Source: Methylococcaceae bacterium (GTDB lineage: Bacteria; Pseudomonadota; Gammaproteobacteria; Methylococcales; Methylomonadaceae). From it: a DNA stretch of 13,963 nucleotides. The DNA is taken from contig CANNNN010000022.1 of assembly GCA_947506075.1 (NCBI GenBank), forward strand, positions 1 through 13,963, given 5' to 3'. The stretch's first letter is position 1, and every line of letters begins with the position of its first letter. The notes beneath the pieces are model-generated. The model did not search any database. It was not told the origin of the DNA and saw nothing but the letters and a program-made list of their open reading frames with translations. Of the stretch, positions 6,839 through 13,963 are shown piece by piece. A program made the translations under genes and the position numbers.

Positions 6839-6868
6839 ATGTAGCTTGAGCGCTAGCGCAAGCTACAT
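6839..6868. terminator. Hairpin between convergent gene ends (REP-like, possible bidirectional terminator)
   Basis: Arms ATGTAGCTT (6839-6847) and AAGCTACAT (6860-6868) pair perfectly; inside them GCG/CGC adds three pairs around the loop CTAG, with a two-base GA bulge. It sits 14 nt after the winged-helix stop and 20 nt beyond the rapZ stop. No T-tract follows, so the termination role is inferred from position. The 5' GTAG in the stem resembles the tetranucleotide of REP elements mobilised by TnpA-REP proteins, so it may instead be a REP copy. Confidence 0.5.
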
Positions 6869-6888
6869 ACTTCATTGTATTGACAAAA

Positions 6889-7746
6889 CTATTGTAACTC
6901 CCGATGCCGGGAAATCACATTGAATAAAGGGCCTTTAAAATGCCTGGCAAGTGCCTCCACCAGATACACCGAGCGATGCTGACCACCGGTACAGCCTATG
7001 GCTACCGTCAGATAACTCCGACCTTCAGCCTCAAAACGGGGAATCCAGCGTTCAAGAAAACCGGTAATATCATTAAAAAGCTCCGCAACCAGTTCCTGAC
7101 GGCAAAGAAAATCGATTACCCGCTGATCTTTTCCTGTTAAGCCTCGTAACTCCGGAATCCAAAAAGGATTCGGCAAACTGCGGGCATCAAAGACAAAATC
7201 CGCATCCAGAGGCACGCCATGTTTGAAGCCGAAGGATTGGAACTGCAAGGAGATATGACTCGCATCCCGCTCACCGATCTGATCCCTGATTAGTTCCCGC
7301 AACTGGTGATAATGCGTTCGACTCGTATCAATGACCACACTGGCATGCCTGGCAACCGGGGTCAACATTTCCTTTTCTATTGCCAGTGCTTCTCTTAACG
7401 GCACATTGAAATCCGTCAACGGATGCCGCCGACGGGTCTCACTATAGCGTTTCAACAAGGTAGTCTCTTCAGCCTGCATATAAATGATTTCGCAATCAAT
7501 CTGTTTATCGCGAATCATCTCCAGGCTTTCGGTAAAATTAGCTAGGCTTGCACTCTGATTTCTGGCATCAATGCCTATCGCCGTTTTGGCATAGGTATGC
7601 TGATCAGCCAACATGACATGGTTGATAAAATCTTCCAACAAGGTCACGGGGAGGTTATCGATACAGAAATAACCGCAATCCTCCAGCGTATCCAGAGCGA
7701 TACTTTTACCCGAACCGGAAAGCCCGCTAACAATTAATAGTTTCAT
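6889..7746 (-). CDS. rapZ: RNase adaptor protein RapZ (YvcJ/YhbJ family nucleotide-binding protein)
   Basis: RapZ binds nucleotide and, in Enterobacteria, delivers the small RNA GlmZ to RNase E, adjusting GlmS and thus amino-sugar supply for the envelope. The 285-residue protein matches E. coli (284). The N-terminal kinase-like domain carries the Walker A motif GLSGSGKS (8-15), followed by DTLEDCGYFCIDNLP and the FDARSLPNPF signature. The C-terminal RNA-binding domain ends with VAIGCTGGQHRSVYLVEAL, highly typical of the family. The start ATG at 7746 has only a weak Shine-Dalgarno. It is 78 bp downstream of hpf; in E. coli ptsN lies between them. GlmZ is not expected outside Enterobacteria, so the RNA partner here is unknown. 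Confidence 0.96.
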   Translation of the reverse strand: MKLLIVSGLSGSGKSIALDTLEDCGYFCIDNLPVTLLEDFINHVMLADQHTYAKTAIGIDARNQSASLANFTESLEMIRDKQIDCEIIYMQAEETTLLKRYSETRRRHPLTDFNVPLREALAIEKEMLTPVARHASVVIDTSRTHYHQLRELIRDQIGERDASHISLQFQSFGFKHGVPLDADFVFDARSLPNPFWIPELRGLTGKDQRVIDFLCRQELVAELFNDITGFLERWIPRFEAEGRSYLTVAIGCTGGQHRSVYLVEALARHFKGPLFNVISRHRELQ

Positions 7747-7824
7747 AAGAAAATCAGATGAAAGGCGAATATCACAAGACTAAAAAAGCTTTTTTGACCT
7801 TTCGCCCGTCAACTTTGGCCTGCC

Positions 7825-8115
7825 TTATCTATGTTGTGCAGTCTTTTCTTTATGCTTGGTAATCTGACGATCCAGCTTATCAACCATCGCGTCAATGGCT
7901 GCATACATATCTTCCTGATGATCTTCGGCAAAAAGTTTAGCGCCACTCATTTGTAGTGTTGCTTCAGCCTTTTGAATTAACTTTTCCACGCTTAAAATAA
8001 CGTGCACCTCGGTAACATTATCAAAATGTCGTGCTAATTTTTCAAATTTTGCGTCGATGTGCGCTTTTAAAGCGTCGGTTACGTCAAGATGATGGCCTGT
8101 TACGATAACTTGCAT
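7825..8115 (-). CDS. hpf: Ribosome hibernation promoting factor, short form (HPF/sigma-54 modulation family)
   Basis: The protein binds the 30S decoding region and helps form inactive 100S ribosomes in stationary phase. At 96 residues it is the short HPF form, without the extra C-terminal dimerisation domain of the long form. It opens with MQVIVTGHHLDVTDALKAHI, continues with the helix KFEKLARHF, and ends with DMYAAIDAMVDKLDRQITKHKEK, the usual HPF C-terminal helix. A clear AAGGA site lies about 8 nt before the ATG. It lies 54 bp downstream of rpoN, the usual position that gave the family its older name, sigma-54 modulation protein. Confidence 0.96.
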   Translation of the reverse strand: MQVIVTGHHLDVTDALKAHIDAKFEKLARHFDNVTEVHVILSVEKLIQKAEATLQMSGAKLFAEDHQEDMYAAIDAMVDKLDRQITKHKEKTAQHR

Positions 8116-8169
8116 GGGATAAATTCCTTATAATTAGTTTGATTGATTTGTTATGGGTACCGGGCAATA

Positions 8170-9615
8170 CTATAAAATACGCTTTCGCTGACTTGATGAG
8201 GAAATGAGCATCGCTTCACGATACTTGGCAATAGTCCTTCTAGCAACATTAATGCCCTTTTCTTTTAATAACTCGGCTATTTTACTATCACTTAACGGTT
8301 TTGCCAGATTTTCATTGCTAATGAGCTCTTTAATGAAAGCTCTGATGGCCGTGGATGAACACTCACCTCCTTCTTCTGTTGAAACGTGACTGGAAAAAAA
8401 ATACTTAAATTCGACGATGCCATTGGGGGTATGCATAAATTTATGTGTAGTGACCCTGGATATGGTCGACTCGTGCAACTCCAGTTCTTCGGCAATATCT
8501 CTTAATACCATCGACTTCATTGCGATAGAGCCATGCTCAAGAAATCCGCTCTGCTTTTCCACAATGCACCGGGCGACACGTAATAAGGTATCGTTACGGC
8601 TATGAAGACTCTTGATAAACCATCGCGCTTCCTGCAAATGATCTTTCATACAGACATTATCTTTACTGTTGTCGGCTCTTTTTATCAGGCCCGAATAAAA
8701 TGGATTGATGCGCAATTTTGGCGCAATATCGGGATTCAGGCTGACCTGCCATTTATCGTTTAACTTAGCCACGTAGACATCGGGGATCACATATTCGGAA
8801 TCGGAATCCTGTATCTGTGCGCCCGGTTTGGGATCCAGGGTTCTGATCAGCGCCACGACTTGGTCCAATTGCTGTTCTGTCACACCCAATTTACGCATCA
8901 GTTTGGTTTGCTCGTGGGTAGCCAGCAAATCCAGGTATCGAATGACCAGCGTTAGCGCCTCTTCTTTATACGGCGTAGCTTCCGGCAACTGTAGCAGTTG
9001 TAAGCGCAGACAATCTTTTAAATCGATCGCGGCGACACCGGCCGGATCAAAGTTTTGCACTCCGTGCAGTACTGCGTTAACTTCGTCAAAATCAAGATCC
9101 TCCAGCTGACTTAACAAGCCCTGATAAATCTCTTCGGTACTGCTGCACAAATAGCCGTCCGCATTGATTGAATCGATAATAGCCAGAGCAATGGCATGAT
9201 CCCGTTCTGAAAACGAAGCCAGTTCCACTTGCCATAACAAATGGTCGAGCAAGGTTGAGGATTTACTGCGCTGCGTTTCAAACTCGACCGTCTCATCGGA
9301 ATGGGTGCCCGACTCCATCGCGTATTCATAAACATCATCCCAGGAAGAGTCTATCGGCAGCTCGTCCGGCATATCGGTTTGTGATCCCTGACTGGTCAGC
9401 AAATCCGCATTATCAATTTTTTTCTCGGGGCTAATTTCGGCTTCCTGAACGCTGCCTTCATCCTCCGTAACCTCCAGCATCATATTAGACTCAAGCGCCT
9501 GTTGAATTTCCTGCTGCAACTCCAAGGTCGACATCTGCAACAACTTGATCGCCTGCTGCAATTGCGGCGTCATCGATAGCTGCTGACCGAGTCTAAGATT
9601 TAGGGATTGTTTCAT
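8170..9615 (-). CDS. rpoN: RNA polymerase sigma-54 factor RpoN
   Basis: Sigma-54 directs RNA polymerase to -24/-12 promoters that need AAA+ activators, often for nitrogen metabolism, motility and carbon use. The protein is 481 residues. Region I is the Gln/Leu-rich N-terminus (MKQSLNLRLGQQLSMTPQLQ). An acidic region II covers about 50-110. The core-binding region follows, then the helix-turn-helix near DIAEELELHESTISRVT. The RpoN box ARRTIAKYRE occupies 458-467 and recognises the -24 element. A short Ser/Arg-rich tail of 14 residues follows the box. It sits 26 bp after lptB, as in other gammaproteobacteria. I saw no TGGCAC-N5-TTGC-type sigma-54 promoter within the window. Confidence 0.98.
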   Translation of the reverse strand: MKQSLNLRLGQQLSMTPQLQQAIKLLQMSTLELQQEIQQALESNMMLEVTEDEGSVQEAEISPEKKIDNADLLTSQGSQTDMPDELPIDSSWDDVYEYAMESGTHSDETVEFETQRSKSSTLLDHLLWQVELASFSERDHAIALAIIDSINADGYLCSSTEEIYQGLLSQLEDLDFDEVNAVLHGVQNFDPAGVAAIDLKDCLRLQLLQLPEATPYKEEALTLVIRYLDLLATHEQTKLMRKLGVTEQQLDQVVALIRTLDPKPGAQIQDSDSEYVIPDVYVAKLNDKWQVSLNPDIAPKLRINPFYSGLIKRADNSKDNVCMKDHLQEARWFIKSLHSRNDTLLRVARCIVEKQSGFLEHGSIAMKSMVLRDIAEELELHESTISRVTTHKFMHTPNGIVEFKYFFSSHVSTEEGGECSSTAIRAFIKELISNENLAKPLSDSKIAELLKEKGINVARRTIAKYREAMLISSSSQRKRIL

Positions 9616-9641
9616 GTCAGGTTCAAGATTTAAAGTAACGG

Positions 9642-10367
9642 CTAAAGACTAAAATTATTGCCCAAATAAACTTTACGCACTTCCTCGTTGGCAACGATAG
9701 CTTCCGCCCCGCCTTCAGCGATTACTCGGCCTTCGTTAAGTATATACGCTCGATCACAAATGCCTAGCGTTTCCCTGACATTATGTTCGGTAATCAATAT
9801 GCCAATGCCGCGATCTTTCAACTGTTCTATGATTTTTTTTATGTCGTCTACCGAGATCGGATCAACGCCGGCAAAAGGCTCATCCAGTAGTATAAACTGA
9901 GGATTGGTCGCCAAGGCCCGGGCAATTTCGACGCGGCGACGCTCACCGCCCGACAGACCCAACGCAATTTGATTGCGCAGATGAACAATATGAAACTCCT
10001 CCAATAATTCTTCAATGACCAGTTCCGCCTGCCCTTCCGTTAAGTCGTTACGAATTTGCAAGACGGCACGCAAATTATCCGCCACACTCAACTTTCGAAA
10101 CACCGAGGGCTCCTGAGGCAAATAGCCTATTCCGAGTGACGCCCTCAAATGCATAGGGTGGTGCGTAATGTCTTGGCTATCCAGTGTAATTTGACCTTGT
10201 TCGGCTTTGATCAGACCCACCATCATATAAAAACTGGTAGTTTTTCCGGCGCCATTCGGCCCCAGCAAGCCGACCACTTCACCGGTATCAACATGCAAGG
10301 AAACGCCGTTAACCACATTGCGTTTATTGTAGCTTTTAATCAATTGTGTTGCGGCTAGTCTGGTCAT
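9642..10367 (-). CDS. lptB: LPS export ABC transporter ATP-binding protein LptB
   Basis: LptB hydrolyses ATP with LptF/LptG to extract LPS from the inner membrane for delivery to LptC/LptA. I set the start at ATG 10367 (MTRLAATQLIKSYNK), giving 241 residues as in E. coli; the reading frame is open upstream to 10520 but that stretch is basic and unlike the family, and it runs back into lptA. All ABC motifs are present: Walker A GPNGAGKTT (36-44), the Q-loop within IGYLPQEPSVFRKL, signature LSGGERRRVEIARAL, Walker B FILLDEPFAGVD and the H-loop ITEHNVRE. The Shine-Dalgarno is weak. The 70 bp gap after lptA is the longest gap between these closely linked lpt/kds genes. Confidence 0.97.
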   Translation of the reverse strand: MTRLAATQLIKSYNKRNVVNGVSLHVDTGEVVGLLGPNGAGKTTSFYMMVGLIKAEQGQITLDSQDITHHPMHLRASLGIGYLPQEPSVFRKLSVADNLRAVLQIRNDLTEGQAELVIEELLEEFHIVHLRNQIALGLSGGERRRVEIARALATNPQFILLDEPFAGVDPISVDDIKKIIEQLKDRGIGILITEHNVRETLGICDRAYILNEGRVIAEGGAEAIVANEEVRKVYLGNNFSL

Positions 10368-10437
10368 AGTTAGCGGACAGAAAACGAAAGACAACAGACG
10401 AAAAAAATGTCGCTTAGCACCCAATTTCCAATACTCT

Positions 10438-10995
10438 TCATTTGCTACTGCCCTTCGTGCTCGACTGCTCCTTAACTGGTGCTGGCCCTTTCTCTTTCGG
10501 CTGCAGTATGACATGGACACGTTTGCTGGCAGATGTGTTTTCTCCCGCTTTTACCAGCGAGGTTTTCAGGTCATATTCAATATAGTCACTGGAATAAACG
10601 CCGCTGCCTTGCCAGACGGTGGCTTTATCAATCAAAACCAGCAAATTCTTTTTAGGATAAAACTCCCCCGTCAAGGCTTCGCCGGTTATATCCTGGTCGC
10701 CTTCTTTGGGCGTTTGTTTGAATTTTGCCAGATTACCGGTAAACACCATTTTGTCGGCTTCGCCGTTTATAAAATAAACCACCAGCTTGTCCGAGTTTAC
10801 GCGAATACTGCCCTGGATCGAGATCACATTACCGGTATAGGTGCTGATGGCTTTTGCATCATCATACGTCGCAGTATTGGAATCGATAACAATAGGCTGG
10901 TCGCTGTCACTTTCCAGGGCGTAACCACTCCCACTATAAAGCGCAGATACCAGCAAGCAGCCTGCGTAATAACGAAGTCTTTTATTTTGTTTCAT
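10438..10995 (-). CDS. lptA: Periplasmic LPS transport protein LptA
   Basis: LptA forms the periplasmic beta-jellyroll bridge that carries LPS from LptC to LptD. The 185-residue protein has a signal peptide: a basic N-terminus (MKQNKRLRYY), a hydrophobic core, and probable cleavage after GYA at residue 26. The OstA-like domain includes IVIDSNTATYDDAKAISTY, VNSDKLVVYF and YPKKNLLVLIDKATVWQGS, which match LptA. The C-terminal 25 residues are Lys/Ser/Pro-rich and probably disordered. It starts 14 nt inside the end of lptC, which implies translational coupling. Lengths and order agree with the kds-lpt cluster. Confidence 0.94.
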   Translation of the reverse strand: MKQNKRLRYYAGCLLVSALYSGSGYALESDSDQPIVIDSNTATYDDAKAISTYTGNVISIQGSIRVNSDKLVVYFINGEADKMVFTGNLAKFKQTPKEGDQDITGEALTGEFYPKKNLLVLIDKATVWQGSGVYSSDYIEYDLKTSLVKAGENTSASKRVHVILQPKEKGPAPVKEQSSTKGSSK

Positions 10996-11551
10996 AGTTA
11001 CCCTTTACATGAGAGAGCAATTCCAGATGAATCGGCTCCGCAAAAGTCAATTTCATGCCTATGCCTGTCGTCCAGTTTGGCAAGCTGATCAGCTCTGCCC
11101 ACGCATCGGTTTCTGCATAACTGATTTCCGGCTTTACTTTTAAATTAGTGGTATGAATCTTAAGCTCGCGCGCCCCTTTCGATGCTGCCCTGTCGACATA
11201 AACCTTGCCGTTTAACATCAAATCCTTGCCATCGGCAGACATCACTCCGGTTTCTGCTGTGATTATCCACGGCGGTGTTTTCTCGTTATAAAAAAACATC
11301 ACCGGCTTAGTCAGGTGCATCGTTTCGTCATCGCTGTAATGCATCATTTGATCTGCGATCAATTTGGTTTTTGGTATTCCAAGCTCATTCATTTCCCATT
11401 TCATGTAGCCCTTGCTGAAATAATCCGGGCTATGCGCCGGAGTAACCATACGATTAAACTGATCCGAACCGGTCAATTTGACCAGCCCCCAGCTCATTGC
11501 TGCGAGAATAAGCAGATACAGATAGCTGTAGTTATCCTTTAGCCGGATCAT
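10982..11551 (-). CDS. lptC: LPS export system protein LptC
   Basis: LptC is a bitopic inner-membrane protein that receives LPS from LptBFG and passes it to LptA. The 189-residue protein, close to the E. coli length (191), has one N-terminal membrane helix at about 8-28 and then a periplasmic OstA-type domain. That domain holds the DYFSKGYMKWEMNELG, DGKDLMLNGKVYVDR and TDAWAELISLPN stretches. The sequence is poorly conserved in this family, so the call leans on topology, length and gene order. Its ATG overlaps the kdsC stop by four bases (ATGA) and its end overlaps lptA by 14 nt. Confidence 0.93.
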   Translation of the reverse strand: MIRLKDNYSYLYLLILAAMSWGLVKLTGSDQFNRMVTPAHSPDYFSKGYMKWEMNELGIPKTKLIADQMMHYSDDETMHLTKPVMFFYNEKTPPWIITAETGVMSADGKDLMLNGKVYVDRAASKGARELKIHTTNLKVKPEISYAETDAWAELISLPNWTTGIGMKLTFAEPIHLELLSHVKGNYETK

Positions 11552-12084
11552 TTCAGATAAGCATTCAGGACTTCATCAAAGCGTCCCTGGGCCTGCATGA
11601 TAAAATCACAGACCTCCCTGACCGCCCCCTGACCGCCCGGCAAGGTCGTACACCAATCGGCGCGCTGTTTAACCGCGAAATTAGCATCATTGACTGCAAT
11701 CGCCAGGCCCACTCTGACCATAATCGGCAAATCCAGCAAATCATCACCGACGTGCGCTGCCTGTTCGGGGCTTATGCCTATAAGTTCAATAAGTTCATTA
11801 AACGCGGCGATTTTATTTTCATGGCCCTGATACACATGCTCAATACCCAAAGCTTTCATCCGCAGTGCGACAGAGTTTGATTTACGCCCGGAAATCACCG
11901 CGACTTCCACACCGGTCTGCCGTAACAGTTTAATACCGTGGCCGTCCCGCGCATGAAACGACTTGTATTCATTGCCGTCGTTATCGAAAAACAGCCGGCC
12001 ATCGGTTAATACGCCGTCCACGTCCAGGATCAGCAATTTAAGTTTTTTGGCTTTTTCCAGAACCTTTTGCATATCCGCGATCAT
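11548..12084 (-). CDS. kdsC: 3-deoxy-D-manno-octulosonate 8-phosphate phosphatase KdsC
   Basis: KdsC removes phosphate from Kdo-8-phosphate to give Kdo, the inner-core sugar of LPS, in the cytoplasm. This HAD-superfamily enzyme of 178 residues is slightly shorter than E. coli KdsC (188), mainly at the N-terminus. The nucleophile motif DVDGVLTDG lies at about 21-29, HARDGHGIKLLRQ follows, and motif II is VISGRKS. The C-terminal acidic motif is HVGDDLLDLPIM. I used ATG 12084, which overlaps the kdsD stop as ATGA; an in-frame ATG at 12072 is an alternative that would remove four residues and no known motif. Confidence 0.96.
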   Translation of the reverse strand: MIADMQKVLEKAKKLKLLILDVDGVLTDGRLFFDNDGNEYKSFHARDGHGIKLLRQTGVEVAVISGRKSNSVALRMKALGIEHVYQGHENKIAAFNELIELIGISPEQAAHVGDDLLDLPIMVRVGLAIAVNDANFAVKQRADWCTTLPGGQGAVREVCDFIMQAQGRFDEVLNAYLK

Positions 12085-13058
12085 ACGATGCCCGCCGTTA
12101 TTAAATCATGCATATTCAAAGCGCCTATCGCTCTATGCTGGTCATCAACGACAAGCAGCGCATTAATCTTCTTTTTCTCCATAATCTGCATCGCTTCAGC
12201 CGCCAGAATATCCTTAGTTATGACTGCGCAATTCGGAGTCATAACCTCAGTGATCGCGGTCTTGTGTATATCCAGATTTTTGCCCAGCATCCGCCGCAAA
12301 TCGCCATCGGTAAAAATACCAATCACGCGCAGCTGTGCATCGACTATCGCTGTCATGCCAAGCTTTTTCTCGGTCATCTCCAGCAACGCAGCGCTGATCA
12401 ATGCAGACTCTGGAACGCTGGGCACTTGCTGACCCGCATGCATAAGATCGCCGACCATCAACAGCAGACGCTTTCCCAGACTGCCGCCGGGATGAGACAT
12501 CGCAAAATCATCGCGGGTAAAGCCCCGCGCCTCAAGCAACGATACCGCCAGCGCATCGCCCATCACCAGGGCCGCCGTGGTACTCGAAGTCGGCGCAAGG
12601 CCCAGCGAGCAGGCTTCCTGCTCAACAGCCACATTGATATGGGTGGTGGCAAACTGGGCCAGCGTGGAGGAGGGATTGCCGGTCAGGGCGATTAACGGCA
12701 CGCCCAGCCGTTTGATAATCGGCAGTATCGTTAACACTTCCCCGGTTTCCCCGGAATTGGATAAGGCCAGCACCACGTCCTGCCGGGTAATCATGCCCAG
12801 ATCGCCATGGCTGGCCTCGCCCGAATGTACAAAAAAAGCCGGCGTTCCGGTGCTGGCCAAGGTCGCGGCAATTTTACCGGCAATATGTCCTGATTTACCC
12901 ATGCCGGTCACTACGACACGTCCTTTGCAGTTAAACATTAACGTACAGGCGGCCACAAAATTATCATTAATCTGCTCGGCTAAGGCCGCAATCGCCTGTG
13001 TTTCGACCTGAATAACAGCCAAGCCCAATTCGCGGAGCTTTTGATCATCTAATTTCAT
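12081..13058 (-). CDS. kdsD: Arabinose-5-phosphate isomerase KdsD (SIS plus two CBS domains)
   Basis: KdsD interconverts ribulose-5-phosphate and arabinose-5-phosphate, the first committed step to Kdo. At 325 residues it is near the E. coli length (328). The N-terminal SIS domain (about 35-200) includes VTGMGKSGHIAGKIAATL, GEASHGDLGMI, SNSGETGE and MSHPGGSLGKRLL, whose conserved Lys, Glu and His residues belong to the active site. A pair of CBS domains occupies about 210-325 (ALISAALLEMTEKKLGMT and FTDGDLRRML). It heads the kdsD-kdsC-lptCAB-rpoN-hpf-rapZ cluster. A MITE-like element begins about 20 bp upstream of the start, so its promoter must lie in or beyond that element. Confidence 0.96.
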   Translation of the reverse strand: MKLDDQKLRELGLAVIQVETQAIAALAEQINDNFVAACTLMFNCKGRVVVTGMGKSGHIAGKIAATLASTGTPAFFVHSGEASHGDLGMITRQDVVLALSNSGETGEVLTILPIIKRLGVPLIALTGNPSSTLAQFATTHINVAVEQEACSLGLAPTSSTTAALVMGDALAVSLLEARGFTRDDFAMSHPGGSLGKRLLLMVGDLMHAGQQVPSVPESALISAALLEMTEKKLGMTAIVDAQLRVIGIFTDGDLRRMLGKNLDIHKTAITEVMTPNCAVITKDILAAEAMQIMEKKKINALLVVDDQHRAIGALNMHDLITAGIV

Positions 13059-13078
13059 TTATCGTAACTATCCAAATG

Positions 13079-13228
13079 GAACGCGGATGACACGGATTTG
13101 ACTGATAAGCACAGATAAATTCAAGTTTTTCATAAAAAATTATTAACACTTTTATCAAGGTGTATGAAAAACTTGGTTGCGATTTTTTAAAGTCCTTTGA
13201 ATCCGTCTTATCAGTATCATCCGTGTTC
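13079..13228. repeat. MITE-like imperfect palindrome (~150 bp) upstream of kdsD
   Basis: The outer ends are related inverted repeats. The left end reads GAACGCGGATGACACGGAT; the right end, read on the minus strand, is GAACACGGATGATACTGAT, which differs at 3 of 19 positions. Inside, a perfect 13 bp inverted pair occurs: CAAGTTTTTCATA (13122-13134) and its complement at 13163-13175. The element is non-coding and about the size of a miniature inverted-repeat element. I see no clear target-site duplication. The CGGATGA/ATCCGTG ends resemble a class of dispersed bacterial intergenic repeats I have seen before, but I cannot name the family. Confidence 0.65.
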
Positions 13229-13289
13229 TTTCTTTCTAACCGCCAATGATAAAGCATTTACGCCTTGATGGGGCAGTTGAATACAAAAT

Positions 13290-13963
13290 TCAGGCCGTTT
13301 TTTGTTGTTCTGCAAAACGGTCGGTTGCCGTCAGCAGCGCATTAATCATATCTTTGCCCTGTGCAATATGACCGGCAGTCGGCAATACGCTATAGTCGGC
13401 CTTAGGCAAGGCTTTATGCAGACAGAAACCGGCTTCGATCGGACAGACAAAATCCAGGCGTCCATGGATAATGACCGTTGGAATATTTTCCAGAACGCTA
13501 CAATTATCCAGAATCTGGTTTTCCCCGATAAAATAATGCCGCATCGCATAATGCAATTCCATGCGCACCTGTTTGACCATAAGCTCCGTCACATGCTCGC
13601 CTTTCGGACTCGGCTGATAAGCGCTGCCCAAGGCGACCTGTCCGCCCCAGGACGTCCATTCTTTGGCAGCCCGCCTTTTTGCGACTTCGTCTTTTCCGGT
13701 TAACTGCTCCCAGAGTCCCTGCACCGGATTACCGCGTAGCTGTTCCGGAAGGCTTTCAAGCAACCTGCGCCATTGCTCCGGATAAATCTTGCCCGCGCCA
13801 TTTCCGGTAAACCAGTCCATATCCGTCTGCCGCGCCAAAAACACCGCACGTATAATCAGGCCCAAAACCTGGTCTTTATGCTGCTGGGCATACAGCAAGG
13901 CCAGCGCCCCGCCCCAGGAACCGCCAAACACCAGCCATTGATTTAAGCACAGCTGCTTGCGGA
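13290..13963 (-). CDS. pip: Proline iminopeptidase (alpha/beta hydrolase), N-terminus cut by window edge
   Basis: The enzyme removes N-terminal proline from peptides in the cytoplasm. The frame is open through the right edge of the window, so about the first third is missing; the visible part is 223 full codons plus a partial one. The nucleophile elbow is VFGGSWGG, with the residues QWL before it as in prolyl aminopeptidases. The catalytic Asp lies in HGRLDFVCP and the His in AGHIA near the end, so the Ser-Asp-His triad is complete. WTSWGG and RMELHYAMRHYF are family cap-domain features. An in-frame GTG at 13931 could pass for a start, but family homology continues upstream of it. It faces the same way as kdsD, with a 230 bp spacer dominated by the MITE-like element. 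Confidence 0.9.
   Translation of the reverse strand, partial: RKQLCLNQWLVFGGSWGGALALLYAQQHKDQVLGLIIRAVFLARQTDMDWFTGNGAGKIYPEQWRRLLESLPEQLRGNPVQGLWEQLTGKDEVAKRRAAKEWTSWGGQVALGSAYQPSPKGEHVTELMVKQVRMELHYAMRHYFIGENQILDNCSVLENIPTVIIHGRLDFVCPIEAGFCLHKALPKADYSVLPTAGHIAQGKDMINALLTATDRFAEQQKTA

Noticed and set aside
7782..7795. Perfect palindrome AAAAAAGCTTTTTT between hpf and rapZ
   Set aside because: It has no loop and only two G/C bases, so it is unlikely to be a terminator; probably an A/T-rich coincidence.
10368..10520. 51-codon N-terminal extension of lptB
   Set aside because: The frame is open but the extension is basic, unlike LptB, and overlaps the end of lptA; starting at 10367 gives exactly the family length.
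10513..11088. Plus-strand open frame of 191 codons opposite lptA/lptC
   Set aside because: It is antisense to two confident, overlapping genes; its composition is explained by their codons.
12108..12695. Plus-strand open frame of 195 codons opposite kdsD
   Set aside because: It is antisense to the SIS/CBS coding region, with no ribosome site or recognisable product.
13045..13257. Minus-strand 70-codon frame upstream of and overlapping kdsD
   Set aside because: It is translated from the palindromic repeat, low in complexity and without family resemblance.

Overview
The window reads as the chromosome of a Gram-negative gammaproteobacterium. The block kdsD-kdsC-lptC-lptA-lptB-rpoN-hpf-rapZ has the order familiar from Enterobacteria and Pseudomonas, and minC-minD-minE and thiC are close to gammaproteobacterial forms. 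Moderate GC and abundant short palindromic intergenic repeats would fit a Methylococcales methanotroph (Methylobacter/Methylomonas type), but that placement is an impression and no gene here proves it. There is no phage, plasmid or IS transposase gene, no CRISPR array, and no tRNA or rRNA.

Layout. Positions 1-1663 (minus) hold the N-terminal part of a methyl-accepting chemotaxis protein with a nitrate/nitrite-sensing (NIT) type sensor and a string of HAMP-like repeats; its signalling domain lies outside the window. A UspA-family stress protein (1878-2321, minus) follows, then a pair of REP-like hairpins, then thiC (2485-4365, minus) under a clear TPP riboswitch (about 4405-4508). The 4.5-4.76 kb region is a divergent promoter region. 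From it the minC-minD-minE division-site cluster runs on the plus strand (4764-6596), followed by a small winged-helix protein (6627-6824). A hairpin at 6839-6868 separates this from the long minus-strand cluster.

That cluster, read from right to left, runs kdsD, kdsC (Kdo synthesis), lptC, lptA, lptB (LPS transport), rpoN (sigma-54), hpf (ribosome hibernation) and rapZ (RNase adaptor), from 13058 down to 6889. It starts next to a ~150 bp MITE-like palindrome (13079-13228). The right edge carries most of a proline iminopeptidase (13290-13963, minus).

How the genes work together: kdsD and kdsC make Kdo for the LPS inner core, and LptB/LptC/LptA power and bridge LPS export. rpoN, hpf and rapZ are the regulatory tail of the same cluster, but the ptsN and npr genes that usually sit with them are absent here. 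MinC/D/E place the division septum. thiC makes the thiamine pyrimidine under TPP feedback. No wholly new system is evident. The points most worth a second look are the repeat elements, the loss of the PTS-Ntr genes from the rpoN locus, the link of the small winged-helix gene to minCDE, and the poly-HAMP receptor.
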